NCBI RefSeq assembly: GCF_900103195.1
Contig: NZ_FMWU01000024.1
Location: 1 to 64,000 of the forward strand
Length of the DNA: 64,000 bases
Source of the DNA: Methylobacterium sp. UNC378MF
GTDB taxonomy: Bacteria > Pseudomonadota > Alphaproteobacteria > Rhizobiales > Beijerinckiaceae
Direction: 5' to 3'
The position numbers were made by a program, and so were the translations under genes. Shown here piece after piece: positions 42,934 to 51,529 of this stretch; the first letter of the stretch is position 1; every line of letters starts with the position of its first letter. The notes below the pieces were generated by a model, which saw only the letters and a list, made by a program, of their open reading frames with translations, did not search any database and was not told where the DNA came from.

Positions 42934-43152
42934 ATGCAGGCCCTGCCGCACGAAGCTCCTGTGGAGATCCCCCTGTCCGAGGCCGAAACGATCGCCGCGG
43001 CCTATCTCCGGGCCGCCCACGGCGATGCCCGGGCGGCGCTCGTGCGGGCGATCACGGATGCGCTGATCGACCTCGACGCGGCCGAGCGGCGTGCGGCCGG
43101 ACAGGGGCGTCTGATCTCGCACGGCTACGCGCGGGGCCGCGTGCATGGCTGA
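42934..43152 (+). CDS. small SOS-controlled hypothetical protein (72 aa)
   Basis: It starts MQALPHEAPVEIPLSEAETI just after the LexA box. The protein is helical (TIAAAYLRAAHGDARAALVR, then ALIDLDAAERRAAGQG) with an Arg-rich end (GYARGRVHG). Its stop overlaps the start of the 43145 gene by eight bases, so the two form a bicistron. I recognise no family. Confidence 0.65.
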   Translation: MQALPHEAPVEIPLSEAETIAAAYLRAAHGDARAALVRAITDALIDLDAAERRAAGQGRLISHGYARGRVHG

Positions 43153-43639
43153 CGCCCGGTCCCAGCGTCTGGGCGACATCGCCGGCGACCGGCTGGCGAT
43201 CGACTGCGCGACCTGCCGCCGCCACGGCAGCTACCGCCTGGACGGCCTGATGGCCCGGTTCGGCCCGGAGATCGCGACGCTCGACCTCCTGCGCGCGCTC
43301 ACCGCCTCCTGCCGCCACCAGCGCGATCCGGGCGCCAAGGTCGCGCGCCAGGACGAGAGCCAGTGCCTCGCGACGCTGCGTCTGCCGAAGCTGCCCGACC
43401 TGGATCCGCCGGTCCCGCCGGGCCGGCCGTTCGCGATCGAGGTCTGGGACACGCGCGGCCGGATCGAGCTGCGGCTCGGCGTGATTTACCCGCTCGATGG
43501 CGCACGCGCGGCCTTCGAGGCGGTGAAGGACGCCTATCCGCGGGACGAGGTGACGCTGCGGCAGGGGGCACGGGTGCTGTGCCGGCGCGCGCGGCCGGGG
43601 GCACCGGACCACGTCGATGCCGATCCCGGCGGTGCTTGA
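43145..43639 (+). CDS. SOS-operon hypothetical protein with CxxC zinc-like motif (164 aa)
   Basis: Second gene of the LexA-controlled bicistron. The N-terminus has CATCRRHGSYRLDGLMARFG, a CxxC-x-H motif that could bind zinc, with a further Cys-His pair 28 residues later (SCRHQRD). This layout is common in small phage and alphaproteobacterial proteins. The C-terminal half is a mixed domain (IEVWDTRGRIELRLGVIYPL). No enzymatic motif is evident. The GGA-rich tail ends HVDADPGGA. Confidence 0.65.
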   Translation: MADARSQRLGDIAGDRLAIDCATCRRHGSYRLDGLMARFGPEIATLDLLRALTASCRHQRDPGAKVARQDESQCLATLRLPKLPDLDPPVPPGRPFAIEVWDTRGRIELRLGVIYPLDGARAAFEAVKDAYPRDEVTLRQGARVLCRRARPGAPDHVDADPGGA

Positions 43640-43749
43640 GGGTGATCGGTCCCCCGGTGGCGGCGCCGGACGCGTGCAGCGCGCGTGTGGGTCTCGGCGC
43701 GGGCGGTGCGGGCGCCCTTCGCGTCGGTCGCCGCGAGGGAGGAGAACGC

Positions 43750-44631
43750 TCAGGCGGTTGCCGCCCCCTGGGCGATGAGCGCGGCAGCGAAGTCGCGGTA
43801 GCTGTGCAAAGGGCGGCCGAGGATGCCGGTCAACCGCTCGCGGTCGCCCGCCTCCGGGATCATGCCGTCGCTGACGTAGCGCTCGGCCATCAGACGCATC
43901 TCGTAGGCCATCCACTTCGGCATGAACGTCGCCATGTTCCCCTCGAACCCGCTCGGATCGTCGCCGCCGTAGGAGACCGGGCGGCCGAGAACCTCAGTCC
44001 AGATCGCCGCCGCGTCCGCGCCCGTGAGCGTGTCGGGACCGACGAGGTTGAGGGTCTCGATCGGCAGCTTGCCCGGCGCCTGGTCGCGGCGGATCAGCTC
44101 GACCGCCGCGACCTCGGCGATGTCGCGTGCATCGACCATGGCGACGCCCTTGGATCCGATCGGCATCGGGTAGACCGCGTGGTTCAGGATCACGTCCTTG
44201 ATCATGACCTCGTTGTCGATGAAGTAGCTCGGGCGCAGGATTGTGGCGCTGAAGCCCATCGCCTCCAGCATGCGCTCGGCGCCGTACTTCACCGCGAAGT
44301 GCGGGACGTTGACGGCGCGGTCGGCGCCGAACACCGACAGGTAGACGACCCGCTCGACGCCCGCGGCGCGCGCGACGTTCAGGGTGATGATCGCCTGGGT
44401 GAACTCGTCACCCGTGACCGCATTCAGCAGGAACAGCGTGCGGACGCCGGAGAAGGCGGCGCGCAGCGCGTCGATGTCGAGCAGGTCCCCCTTCACGACC
44501 TCGACGCCGGAGCCGAAATCGGCCTTGGCGGGATCGCGGGTCAGCACGCGGACGCGCGCGCCGCGCTGCGTGAGATGCTGGACGACGTTGCGGCCAACGC
44601 GGCCGGTGGCACCGGTGACGAGGATGGTCAT
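43750..44631 (-). CDS. NmrA-like NAD(P)-binding reductase
   Basis: The 293 residues start MTILVTGATGRVGRNVVQHL, whose GATGRVG is the NAD(P)-binding loop of the NmrA/atypical SDR group (TGATGxxG). GVRTLFLLNAVTGDEF and VDARDIAEVAAVELIRR match the family. The classical YxxxK is not obvious, as in many NmrA-like regulators and quinone reductases. The divergent LysR gene 105 bases away is likely its regulator. Start at ATG 44631. Confidence 0.88.
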   Translation of the reverse strand: MTILVTGATGRVGRNVVQHLTQRGARVRVLTRDPAKADFGSGVEVVKGDLLDIDALRAAFSGVRTLFLLNAVTGDEFTQAIITLNVARAAGVERVVYLSVFGADRAVNVPHFAVKYGAERMLEAMGFSATILRPSYFIDNEVMIKDVILNHAVYPMPIGSKGVAMVDARDIAEVAAVELIRRDQAPGKLPIETLNLVGPDTLTGADAAAIWTEVLGRPVSYGGDDPSGFEGNMATFMPKWMAYEMRLMAERYVSDGMIPEAGDRERLTGILGRPLHSYRDFAAALIAQGAATA

Positions 44632-44736
44632 GGGGTCATTCCTTCGGGTCGAGCTGTTTCGATGACCCCAAGATGAGCGATCCACACCTGCACCAATAGC
44701 GGCTATATCTGGACACGCCGTCTCGCTGGTGGAACG

Positions 44737-45624
44737 ATGGATCTGCTCGCCCTCGCCGATTTCACCCTCGTTGCCCGTCATGGCGGGTTCGGGAAGGCGG
44801 CCCGTTCCACCGGACGCCCGAAGGCGACGTTGTCACGACGCGTGGCCGAGCTGGAGGGCAGCCTGAGCTTGCGCCTGTTCGAGCGGGGCGCGCGTGACCT
44901 AAAGCTGACGCAGGAAGGGCGGGCGCTGTTCGAGCGGGCGGGCTCGCTACTCACCGAACTGGAGGAGACCGCCGCGGCGATCGCCTCGGGCGGCGAGCGG
45001 CCCCGTGGGCGCCTGCGGATCAGCGCACCCCTGCTGTTCTCTCAGACCGTGATGGGAAAGCTCGCAGCGAGCTTCGCCCTCAGATACCCGGAGGTCCGGC
45101 TGGAGGTCACGACGGAGGACCGGGCCGTCGACATGATCGAGGAGGGCATCGACCTCGTGATCCGGGTGAACCCGGACCCGGACGAACGCCTCGTCGGCCG
45201 AGCGTTCTTGCGCGATCGTCTTGTGGTCGTGGCAGGTCCCGACGTCGCCCGACCGACCGACGGCACGGCCGTTCCGGCCGTGGTGCGGGGCGACGACCGC
45301 GCGGCATGGCGGGTGAGGACGCCGACCGGTCATGCCACGATCGCGGTCGAGCCAATCCTCAACTTGGGTTCGCTCATCATGGTTCGCGACGCGGTGCGCG
45401 CAGGCGTCGGGGCCGGACGCTTGCCCGTCTCGCTCGTAAGCCGCGATCTTGCGGAGGGCACGTTGGTACACTGGGGCGACGTGGACGCACCGGACATCGC
45501 GCTGTGGGTCCTCTACCCGACGCGCCGACTGCTCAGCGCGCGCGTCTTGGCCTTCCTCGACCATCTGAAGCAGGCGTTTCCGAACGGGACGCCGGACGAG
45601 CTGTCATCCTACGCCGGCGGATGA
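44737..45624 (+). CDS. LysR-family transcription regulator
   Basis: A 295-residue LysR-type protein. The winged HTH is at residues 2-60 (LADFTLVARHGGFGKAARST, then GRPKATLSRRVAELEGSLS). It is followed by a linker helix and the effector-binding domain (GRLRISAPLLFSQTVMGKLA, then VDMIEEGIDLVIRVNPDPDE). It is transcribed divergently from the NmrA-like gene, the classic arrangement for a LysR regulator and its target, and its operator should lie in 44632-44736. Confidence 0.93.
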   Translation: MDLLALADFTLVARHGGFGKAARSTGRPKATLSRRVAELEGSLSLRLFERGARDLKLTQEGRALFERAGSLLTELEETAAAIASGGERPRGRLRISAPLLFSQTVMGKLAASFALRYPEVRLEVTTEDRAVDMIEEGIDLVIRVNPDPDERLVGRAFLRDRLVVVAGPDVARPTDGTAVPAVVRGDDRAAWRVRTPTGHATIAVEPILNLGSLIMVRDAVRAGVGAGRLPVSLVSRDLAEGTLVHWGDVDAPDIALWVLYPTRRLLSARVLAFLDHLKQAFPNGTPDELSSYAGG

Positions 45625-45797
45625 GAACCCCTCGAGCCGGGCCCGTGTGATCGCGGAAACCTCTGGCCGCCCGTCGTCCTTTGAACGTCCGCTTCCGGAG
45701 CGCCTGGGCCACGTCCCCAACGACCGGGCTGGGTCGATCCGCGACGGCCTGCTCCTCGGCGGAAAAGCCGTGGCGTGGCCGTTCATGCCGGTCGGGC

Positions 45798-46058
45798 TCA
45801 GTCCCAGACACCCTCCTCCGGAAGCGTGTCGCTGAACGGCACCGTCAGAACGGGCTTGTCCCGCTCGTCCGTGACCTCGAAGGAGCAGACCATCCAATCG
45901 CGGATCGTCTCATTGCGACCCCGCGCGATCAGGTCCCGCGCCTCCGAGAGGGCGTGCGCGCGCGCTGCGTTCACGTCGGCAAGCTCGTCGCCCTCGCGGT
46001 CCGCCGCCAGACCACCGGATCCCGGACGATGCCGAAGGTTGAAGAAATAGCGCGGCAT
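45798..46058 (-). CDS. DUF6894-like small protein paired with a Crp regulator (86 aa)
   Basis: It starts MPRYFFNLRHRPGSGGLAAD, then GDELADVNAARAHALSEARD, and ends with a WMVCSFEVTDERDKPVLTV strand pair. It follows the family order of an MPR-Y/F-F start, a D-x-x-G-x-EL turn and the V-x-D-x-x-x-x-P strand. The ATG at 46058 overlaps the TGA of the upstream Crp-type gene (TGATG), so translation is coupled. Function unknown. The pairing with a Crp/Fnr regulator recurs in this window. Confidence 0.75.
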   Translation of the reverse strand: MPRYFFNLRHRPGSGGLAADREGDELADVNAARAHALSEARDLIARGRNETIRDWMVCSFEVTDERDKPVLTVPFSDTLPEEGVWD

Positions 46059-46774
46059 CAGGCGCCCTCGATCAGGCGGGCGTACTCGGCTTCCGGCAGG
46101 CCGTAGCCGGCACCGGCAGTCTCCTCCAGCGCCTTGCGGTCCAGGATCGTCAGGCGACCGCGCCTCGCCTTGATCAGGCGGTAGCCCTCCAGCGCCTGCA
46201 CCGCCAAGGTCGCGCTGCTCCGCTGCACGCCCAGCATCAGCGAGACGAATTCGTGGGTCATCACCACCTCGTCGCCGTCCACCCGATCGTGGCACATCAG
46301 AAGCCAGCGCGCGAGGCGCACCTCGCTCTGGTAGGTCGCATTCACGAAGGCGGCCTGCACCGCCTCGACGAACAACACCTGGATGTAGCGCAGCAGGAGC
46401 TTGCGCAGGCTCGGGCTCTGATCGACGGCCGCACACAGGGCCACCATGTCGATGGCCAGCATCTCGCCCGGAGACTGGATGAAGATGTGGTGGGGGGTGC
46501 GGTCTACGCCCAGCAGCACGGGTGAGGCTCCGATCAAGCCTTCTCGGCCGACGATCCCCGCCCCGGCTTTGCTGCCCTCTGGAGCCTCGGTCGCGAGCGA
46601 GGCGTAGCCGCTGTCGGGGAAGAACAACTGCTTGATCGGCTGGTTGGGCGCGATCAGCGTCTGCTTCAACTCGACCTTGATCGGCTCCAGATGCGGCTGG
46701 AGCCGATCAAGGTCGTCTTGTGAGAGCGCCTTCAGCAGGCCATTGCGGACGGCGGTTTGCTGAGGTTGAGACAC
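46058..46774 (-). CDS. Crp/Fnr-family transcription regulator, coupled to a DUF6894-like gene
   Basis: About 238 residues from the GTG at 46774 (ATG 46846 would add 24). It has the beta-roll with LFFPDSGYASLATEAPEGSK, the dimer helix PSLRKLLLRYIQVLFVEAVQ and the HTH HEFVSLMLGVQRSSATLAVQ with recognition helix. The segment NATYQSEVRLARWLLMCHDRV is diagnostic of this alphaproteobacterial orphan branch. No Fe-S cysteines or clear cyclic-nucleotide pocket are seen. It overlaps the next gene by one base. Confidence 0.85.
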   Translation of the reverse strand: MSQPQQTAVRNGLLKALSQDDLDRLQPHLEPIKVELKQTLIAPNQPIKQLFFPDSGYASLATEAPEGSKAGAGIVGREGLIGASPVLLGVDRTPHHIFIQSPGEMLAIDMVALCAAVDQSPSLRKLLLRYIQVLFVEAVQAAFVNATYQSEVRLARWLLMCHDRVDGDEVVMTHEFVSLMLGVQRSSATLAVQALEGYRLIKARRGRLTILDRKALEETAGAGYGLPEAEYARLIEGA

Positions 46775-47042
46775 GGCTCTGCTCCCGATCGGGGCAAGAG
46801 CACGCAGGGTCTCCCAAGCGCCTCGCCCGGATGACCCGGCAGGCAATGAATTCTATGTAAGGATACGTGGGGCGAATACAACGCGAATAATAATTTGTCG
46901 GATACCCCGCCGATCGAATTTTGAGGCCAACACCGAGCCTGATCGGACCTGGCCGGGGAGTTCGACTGACGTATATTACCCTGAATAGCGAGCTTTGCGC
47001 CTCCTGAATGGCAGGCCGCGCAGCCGCCCAGGGCTCTCCCTG

Positions 47043-48203
47043 ATGAACCTAGACCACCGGCCCTCGGTCCTGCTGACCGACGATGACGCCCTGATCGGCT
47101 TCGATCTATGCGACGCCCTCGAACGTGCGGGCTACCGCGTGCTCGGGCCCGTGGCGACCGCCGCGGAGGCCCTGACCCTGCTGGATCGGGAGACACCGGT
47201 GCTGGCCGTCATCGACATCATGCTCAAGGACGGTCCCTGCGGCGCGCTGGCTCGGGACCTCGGGAGGCGGGGCGTGCCTTTCCTCATCCATTCCGGCTGC
47301 CGGAAGGAAGAATCGCTGGCGGGTGAGTTTCAGGGGATGTCCTGGCTCAGCAAGCCGGCCATGCCGCAGGATGTGCTGGCGCTCGTGGACGAACTGGCCC
47401 GCGTGGCCGCCGTGTCTGGGCCTGAAGTGCCCGGCCCCGAGCCCGTCGTACCCATTCGCTTGGTCCCTCCCGATGCAGGCAGCAGCAACCCGCTGATCCG
47501 CAAGCTGGAGAGCCTCACGTCGCTGTCGGACGCGGACCGGTCCGTGCTGGCGCGGATCAGCGCTGGGACGCGCCGTGTCGGGCCCGGCACCGACCTCGTG
47601 CGCGAAGGCGATGCGCCCGCGGGCGTGTTCCTGGTGATGGACGGCATCGCCTACCGCCACAAGCTGCGCGCCAACGGAGCGCGGCAGATCATGGCCTACT
47701 TGGTGCCGGGTGACCTGTGCGACCTCGACGTGGCCCTGCTGCGCGAGATGGACCACACCATCACCACGTTCTCCGCCTGCAAGGTGGTGCGCCTGACGCC
47801 TGAGACGGTGGAGGACCTTCTGGAGAACCATAGGTCGATCGCCCGGGCCCTGCGCCTGTCGCAGCTCGTGGACGAGGCGACCGCCCGCGAGTGGCTGGTG
47901 AACCTCGGCCGGCGTCCGGCCCGGGAGCGGATCGCGCACCTGTTCTGCGAGCTGTTCGTTCGGATGCGGGCCGCGGGAGTGGCCGGGCAGGACGGCTACG
48001 CGCTGCCGATCACGCAGGTGGATCTGGCCGACACCACGGGCCTCACCTCCGTACATGTGAACCGCACGCTCCGGGACCTCCGGCGCGAGGGACTGATCGA
48101 GTTGAGGAGCGGGCGGCTGACGATCCTGAACCTGCCGGGGCTGCGTGCGACGGCGGAGTTCCGTGCCAACTACCTGCACCTGGGAAATCGAGCCGCCGCA
48201 TGA
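47043..48203 (+). CDS. receiver-domain/Crp fusion regulator
   Basis: The 386 residues combine a receiver domain and a Crp/Fnr regulator. The receiver has acidic residues at 13-15 (LLTDDDALIGF), phosphoacceptor Asp58 (VIDIMLKDG), Ser84 in the switch (IHSGC) and Lys104 (LSKPAM), so phosphotransfer looks possible. A linker then leads to the Crp beta-roll (VREGDAPAGVFLVMDGIAYR, then IMAYLVPGDLCDLDVALLRE). The HTH is VDLADTTGLTSVHVNRTLRD. Receiver domains are normally joined to other output types, so a phosphorylation-controlled Crp is unusual. No histidine kinase is next to it. A DUF6894-like gene lies 123 bases downstream, convergent. Confidence 0.9.
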   Translation: MNLDHRPSVLLTDDDALIGFDLCDALERAGYRVLGPVATAAEALTLLDRETPVLAVIDIMLKDGPCGALARDLGRRGVPFLIHSGCRKEESLAGEFQGMSWLSKPAMPQDVLALVDELARVAAVSGPEVPGPEPVVPIRLVPPDAGSSNPLIRKLESLTSLSDADRSVLARISAGTRRVGPGTDLVREGDAPAGVFLVMDGIAYRHKLRANGARQIMAYLVPGDLCDLDVALLREMDHTITTFSACKVVRLTPETVEDLLENHRSIARALRLSQLVDEATAREWLVNLGRRPARERIAHLFCELFVRMRAAGVAGQDGYALPITQVDLADTTGLTSVHVNRTLRDLRREGLIELRSGRLTILNLPGLRATAEFRANYLHLGNRAAA

Positions 48204-48325
48204 ACCTGCGCCGGCCACCCGTGCAGGTCGCGACCAACAACCCCGATGCCGAGAGCGGCTTGTCTGATGGAACGGCGTTCCTGCGGCTGGCCTGAACGTG
48301 CCACGCGCTCATGGCCGGTGCAGGT

Positions 48326-48622
48326 CTACCGGACCAGTCGGAGATCAGGTGGGGTGACCGAATTCCGCGTCGCCTCGGAACGAGGCAGGATCGCCGACGA
48401 GACTTGGGCGGAGAAGTCGAGCCGAAACAGGATCAAACCGGCCTCGTCGGTGACGTTCATGTGCCAGTCTTCACCGAGGGCGATGCGGTGCGCGTCATCC
48501 TTCAGGATCTCCGAGGCGTAGCGGATCGCCTCCACCCGAGCTTCCTGGAAGTCGGACAACTCGGTGCCGTGGTTATCGCGCTGATCACGACTGTCGAAGA
48601 GGTGGAAATAAAAGCGCGGCAT
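48326..48622 (-). CDS. DUF6894-like small protein near the receiver-Crp gene (98 aa)
   Basis: It starts MPRFYFHLFDSRDQRDNHGT and has SDFQEARVEAIRYASEILKD, HMNVTDEAGLILFRLDFSAQ and a short polar tail. All the family positions are present: MPRxYFH, the ELSD turn, the long helix and the VTDEAG strand pair. The ATG at 48622 is supported by the family start. It converges with the 47043 regulator. Confidence 0.72.
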   Translation of the reverse strand: MPRFYFHLFDSRDQRDNHGTELSDFQEARVEAIRYASEILKDDAHRIALGEDWHMNVTDEAGLILFRLDFSAQVSSAILPRSEATRNSVTPPDLRLVR

Positions 48623-49064
48623 GACAGCTCCAACCCAGTGAGGCGGGAGCGTGATGCTCTCAGTTGCGGCCACGCCCAGGATTACAGCCGCGATGGCTGG
48701 GTATCTATCAGGTCACACCGCGCACATCTCTCATGTAGATTGGTTTTTATTTAGCCGGAATGCCGCAAGGGGTGTGATCGGTCGCTCCGACGCTGAGCGC
48801 CCATCCGAGATCGGCTGGCGGCGGAACCTACGATCCTCGGTGCGACCCGTTCAGCGAGCGCCTGCCTCCGAACCCCGAAGACGGCGGTCTGAGTGGCTGA
48901 GGCGGGTTGGGGCGGAACGTCCGCTTCACCGCATCCGCACTCCGGAAGCGGCCAGACCGAGATCCGCCCGTCTCGGAGTTCACGGATGCGGAAAACCGGG
49001 TTCCTAGATGACCGATCAGCCGCAGAAGTCTCGTGCCGGTCGCCGAGCCGGCCGATCGCCCGTC
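48623..49064. other. 442-base stretch, no supported gene
   Basis: It separates the DUF6894-like gene from the tiny membrane-protein gene. Frames in it are Arg-rich artefacts, and no RNA gene is recognised. Confidence 0.5.
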
Positions 49065-49229
49065 CTAAGCGCGCCCGAAGTGACGAAGCACGAGTGGCTC
49101 GCTCCGCGCGAGCCGTAAGCCGCGCGGTTGCGACCGGTGCGCGCGTCCGGCGAAGAGGGCGAGGCCGATCAGGCCGACCGATCCGGTCAGGGCCACGGCC
49201 ACGCACCACCAGAAGGCGACATCAAGCAT
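49065..49229 (-). CDS. tiny single-pass membrane protein (54 aa)
   Basis: The ATG at 49229 starts MLDVAFWWCVAVALTGSVGL, one clear membrane helix, followed by a basic tail (RAHRSQPRGLRLARSEPLVL). It is below usual annotation length but has normal charge bias for an inner-membrane peptide. Function unknown. Confidence 0.45.
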   Translation of the reverse strand: MLDVAFWWCVAVALTGSVGLIGLALFAGRAHRSQPRGLRLARSEPLVLRHFGRA

Positions 49230-49258
49230 GGCTGCTACAGGGCTCCGATTGCGATCGG

Positions 49259-49312
49259 AACTCTCGAGCCGCTTGGTGAACGGCTGGTTAAGCACCGGCT
49301 CGCTCGAGAGTT
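49259..49312. repeat. long inverted repeat / stable hairpin
   Basis: Arms AACTCTCGAG (49259-49268) and CTCGAGAGTT (49303-49312) are perfect complements. The interior (GGTG with CACC) can extend the pairing. The total loop between the outer arms is 34 bases. It is followed by GTTT, so it might act as a terminator or a protein-binding site. It lies between the tiny membrane gene and the broken oxidoreductase gene. Confidence 0.65.
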
Positions 49313-49500
49313 GTTTCCTCCGGCGCCATCCGAATCGTGCGACCGAGCCGCCGCAGGCGGGTTTAACCCAGGGGTCGACCCCGCCCCGCCCGGGGCCGTC
49401 GGGATCCCGGCAGCCGCCCCTACGCCCAATGGATGGGGATTGAGAACGGAGCCCTGCCGCTACGCCCCGAATCCGGTGCGCGTGGCGTCCGGGGACAGAG

Positions 49501-50192
49501 ATGCAGATCGGGATCATCGGCTGCGGCTATGTCGCCGACTTCTACATGCCGACCCTCGTCAACCATCCCGAACTGGTCTTGGCCGGCGTCTACGACCGGG
49601 AACCGGAGCGGCGTGCCGCCTTCTGCCGTCACTATCGGGCGCGCCTTCGACAGTCTGGAGGCGCTGCTGGCTGAGCCCGAGATCGGTCTCATCCTCAACC
49701 TGGCCAATCCGCACAGCCACTTCGCGGTCAACAAAGCCGCGCTGGAGGCCGGCAAGCACGTCTATTCCGAGACGCCGCTCGCCATGGGGTACGCGCAGGC
49801 CGAAGCCCTGGCGGACCTCGCCGAATCAAAGGGCCTGTCGTTGAGCGGCGCGCCCGCGAGCATCCTGGGTGAAGCGGGGACGACGGTGCGGGACGCCGTC
49901 GCGGCTGGCCAAGTCGGTCGAGTCCGGCTCGTCTATGCCGAGCTGGAGGACGGCGTCCAAGCCCTGGCTGCGCGGCCGGATGTCGACATCGTCGACATCG
50001 CTACACCCAACAGCGACCACATGGACAGCGCGCTGGCCTGCATCGAGGCCGGCAAGGCCATCCTGATCGAGAAGCCGATCGCGCTCTCCGCGCGAGAGCC
50101 CGATCATGCCCCTCGCCGACAGTGTCCGCACGCTCGACATCCTGGAGCGGATCCGTCCCCGCCGCCCGCATCCGCTGGAAGCCGTCGCCTGA
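49501..50192 (+). pseudogene. broken Gfo/Idh/MocA oxidoreductase, composite of two fragments
   Basis: Frame 1 begins MQIGIIGCGYVADFYMPTLV with the GxGxxA-type nucleotide-binding loop. After a frameshift near 49625 the match continues (AFDSLEALLAEPEIGLILNL, then HSHFAVNKAALEAGKHVYSE). The text then switches near 49970 to a second copy of the same family region (DVDIVDIATPNSDHMDSALA, then AGKAILIEKPIALS). A second frameshift near 50100 restores a family-like C-terminus (MPLADSVRTLDILERIR). The two repeated family segments show it was formed by recombination between two related genes or by internal duplication. It is non-functional. Confidence 0.8.
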
Positions 50193-50250
50193 CCGGCGAC
50201 GGCCCGTCGCACCGACGGCCGCGATCCGCGCGGATTCGTGTCGCAGCCCG

Positions 50251-50709
50251 CTAGCGCGCCGCGGGGCTGAGGGTCAGGGTTCCCCGGAACGGTTGCGACT
50301 TGTCGTTCACGCTGGTGCAGCCGTAGGGATATTGACCGGCCGCGATCGTCCGCACGCGGATCTCGCCCTTGCCGTTCTGCTTGACCGTGTAGCCGTCGTT
50401 GCTCGCCACGTGCACGACGTCGCCGTCGTGGTGAAGAACGTTCTTGTTTTCGAAGATCTGCGGCGCGGTCAGGACGATCTGGCTCGTGGTGTGGTTCTGA
50501 ACCCGGATGCTGACATCCGTATCGGCCGGCAGGCGCAGGTCGGCCGGCGCGCACTTCGCGGCTCCGTTCTCGACCGTCATGATCAGATCGACGGTCGGCA
50601 TCGTCCCGGCGGCGCCGGCGCCGCCGGCGATCGACCCGACCACGAGAACCGCCGCGACGCGCCAAAGCGACCGTGCGGCCACAGGTCGGTAACCGGATCC
50701 AGACATCAT
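50251..50709 (-). CDS. secreted cupredoxin-like protein
   Basis: From ATG 50709, a signal peptide (SLWRVAAVLVVGSIAGGAGA) is followed by a beta-sandwich-like domain. It holds CAPADLRLPADTDVSIRVQN, IVLTAPQIFENKNVLHHDGD and a C-terminal YGCTSVNDKSQPFRGTLTL. Two cysteines may pair. Histidines in VLHHDGD and the Cys-Thr stretch resemble cupredoxin copper ligands but do not form the full His-Cys-His-Met set, so metal binding is uncertain. The domain layout is that of periplasmic cupredoxin-fold proteins. Confidence 0.6.
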   Translation of the reverse strand: MMSGSGYRPVAARSLWRVAAVLVVGSIAGGAGAAGTMPTVDLIMTVENGAAKCAPADLRLPADTDVSIRVQNHTTSQIVLTAPQIFENKNVLHHDGDVVHVASNDGYTVKQNGKGEIRVRTIAAGQYPYGCTSVNDKSQPFRGTLTLSPAAR

Positions 50710-50814
50710 ACGCGTTCTTCCCGCCATGTCGTTGCAAAGAGTGACACTGGCTCAACCACACGGGGGAAGTTGCAGTTCAAACCTGCAACGGCCCATGCGC
50801 CGCCGCGGATGGGC

Positions 50815-50961
50815 TCAGCGAACCATGGGCGTCGGCTTGGCCGCAGCGAGCTTGCGCAGGATCCGCTCGATATGCGCGCGAAGGGCAGCCGTCTCGGGCA
50901 CCGGCTCGCCCTGACCGGCGGCTGCGGTTGGCTCCGGGAGGGTAATGAGAGAATCAGTCAT
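50815..50961 (-). CDS. very small hypothetical protein (48 aa)
   Basis: The ATG at 50961 starts MTDSLITLPEPTAAAGQGEP, followed by one helix (TAALRAHIERILRKLAAAKP). It has no membrane helix or signal. Supported only by coding style and helical periodicity. Confidence 0.4.
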   Translation of the reverse strand: MTDSLITLPEPTAAAGQGEPVPETAALRAHIERILRKLAAAKPTPMVR

Positions 50962-51529
50962 CGACGCGGGCGCTGTGACGGGAAATCGACCATACTGCCG
51001 GGCTTGGCAGGTTAATACATCATTTCATAGATTCTCTTGACCGGCTCATGCAGTGTTGGCGCGGGTGATAAGGGGGAATTCCCGGCGGCAATAGAGACCG
51101 GCACCCTGGCGACCGACTCACGGGACCCGAAGGGCCCCAGGGACGGAATCTTCGCCGAGGGCCAGTGGCGCAGTCCCGTCCTGTTTCCAGGGCGATCCTC
51201 GGACCATCGCCTCGCGCGACGATCTTCCATGATCTCGGTACTCTTCATCCTGTCCGCGGATCGCAAATTATTCGATCTCGTGGTTGGCCGGACCGGTCTA
51301 CGCTTCGGTGGAGACCATCACGCGACCATGGGCATGAGAGATCTTCGAAGCCGACACGGTCCGACGTCGCGACGATGCGCCTTCAACGCGCCATCAACAG
51401 ACACGCCATGCGCAACATGCAGCTGTCAATTAGGCAACTTATCGGTGCACTAAGCAGTTTTCGGTTGTGTTTTTCGCGGTGCGTGTGGGTTAGTCGCACG
51501 CGTTCCGACGTGCCGAAGGTCTCCATCCG
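50962..51529. other. 568-base intergenic stretch, no supported gene
   Basis: Lower-GC islands occur near 51010-51060 and 51420-51500, the latter just upstream of the XRE regulator and probably its promoter. A frame from 51230 has a plausible start (MISVLFILSADRKLFDLVVG) but fades into low complexity. No RNA gene is recognised. Confidence 0.45.
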
